Assembly (NCBI RefSeq): GCF_001280435.1
Contig: NZ_LBIP01000018.1
Coordinates: 248,001 to 312,000 of the forward strand
Direction of reading: 5' to 3'
Source of the DNA: Mangrovimonas xylaniphaga
GTDB lineage: Bacteria > Bacteroidota > Bacteroidia > Flavobacteriales > Flavobacteriaceae
Length of the DNA: 64,000 nt
Each line of letters begins with the position of its first letter. Positions within the stretch are counted from its first letter, which is position 1. Under the pieces are notes generated by a model. That model searched no databases and was not told the origin of the DNA. It saw only the letters and a program-made list of their open reading frames with translations. Position numbers and translations under genes: made by a program. Shown here in pieces: positions 63,712 through 64,000 of this stretch.

Positions 63712-64000
63712 ATGACTAAGGCTTTGCAAACATTAGAAGCGCAGTTGGATGGCGAATTATATTATGACGATTTAATGAAAGCCCTGTATGCCACCGATGC
63801 TTCGGTGTATAGAATGTTACCCTTGGCCGTGGCTTATCCAAAATCTGAAAAGGATATTCAAGCTCTTATCAGCTTTGCAAGCAACAATAACACTTCCTTG
63901 ATTCCGCGTACAGCAGGGACTTCTTTGGCTGGGCAATGTGTGGGGCCCGGGATTGTTGTGGATGTCTCGAAATATTTTACAAAGATTCTAAACATCAATG
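63712..64000 (+). CDS. FAD-linked oxidase, N-terminal part (cut by window end)
   Basis: Reading frame open from ATG 63712 to the window edge (96 codons), not complete. Residues about 20-96 fit the FAD-binding PCMH domain: YPKSEKDIQALI and the flavin-pyrophosphate loop PRTAGTSLAGQCVGPGIVVD. This start is typical of large GlcD/YdiJ-like proteins that oxidise 2-hydroxy acids. Which substrate, and whether an Fe-S C-terminus follows, cannot be seen. Confidence 0.8.
   Translation, partial: MTKALQTLEAQLDGELYYDDLMKALYATDASVYRMLPLAVAYPKSEKDIQALISFASNNNTSLIPRTAGTSLAGQCVGPGIVVDVSKYFTKILNIN

Overview
The window reads as ordinary chromosomal DNA from a marine-type member of the Flavobacteriaceae (Bacteroidota). 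Supporting signs are low GC content, -7 promoter boxes of the TAnnTTTG type (with a TTG 20 bp upstream at both tRNA units), no evident Shine-Dalgarno sites, several TTG starts, a bacillithiol gene (bshA), a GH3/beta-lactamase fusion, an LptD/TamB envelope set and periplasmic-TPR hybrid kinases. I see no rRNA, insertion sequence, prophage, CRISPR array or transposase, and no stretch whose codon use clearly suggests recent transfer.

Layout. 1-5.7 kb: a cupin protein, a LamB-like porin, then a PhoX-like lipoprotein directly followed by a lipoprotein that joins an imelysin-like domain to a di-haem cytochrome c peroxidase. 5.7-11.2 kb (minus): the threonine operon thrA - methyltransferase - thrB - thrC, tightly overlapped, with a previously unlisted 35-codon Thr/Ile-containing leader reading frame and its own promoter upstream of thrA. 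11.4-25.3 kb: NAD(P)HX repair (nnr), a TlpA-like thioredoxin lipoprotein, clpC, gyrA plus a TPR protein, an NlpC/P60 hydrolase, a thiolase and a PgpH-type HD phosphodiesterase.

25.3-31.7 kb: tRNA-Arg, a LytTR regulator, an esterase, and a compact phosphorelay (hybrid kinase, lone receiver, lone Hpt), then tRNA-Ser and tRNA-Pro. 31.8-37.8 kb (minus): a HAD phosphatase, then a six-gene run rich in RNA modification (tsaD, rsmE, DUF4159, SpoU methyltransferase, AI-2E-type membrane protein, THUMP-like methyltransferase). 37.8-46.5 kb: tamB, pfkA-gapA, a BadF-type sugar kinase and guaC. 46.7-49.1 kb: a YdeI-like protein and a DUF885 lipoprotein.

49.2-63.6 kb: an envelope and redox block. It contains lptD-ridA (minus), an amidase, an MlaD protein, two Fe-S proteins of heterodisulfide-reductase type, serB, a conserved protein of unknown function, the GH3/beta-lactamase fusion with bshA, and a small beta-barrel protein. 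The right edge cuts a FAD-linked oxidase.

Most genes are housekeeping. The points most worth a second look are the thr leader, the extra methyltransferase in the thr operon, the PhoX-like/imelysin-peroxidase pair with direct repeats upstream, the split phosphorelay with a G8 tract in its Hpt gene, and the missing normal start codon of tamB.
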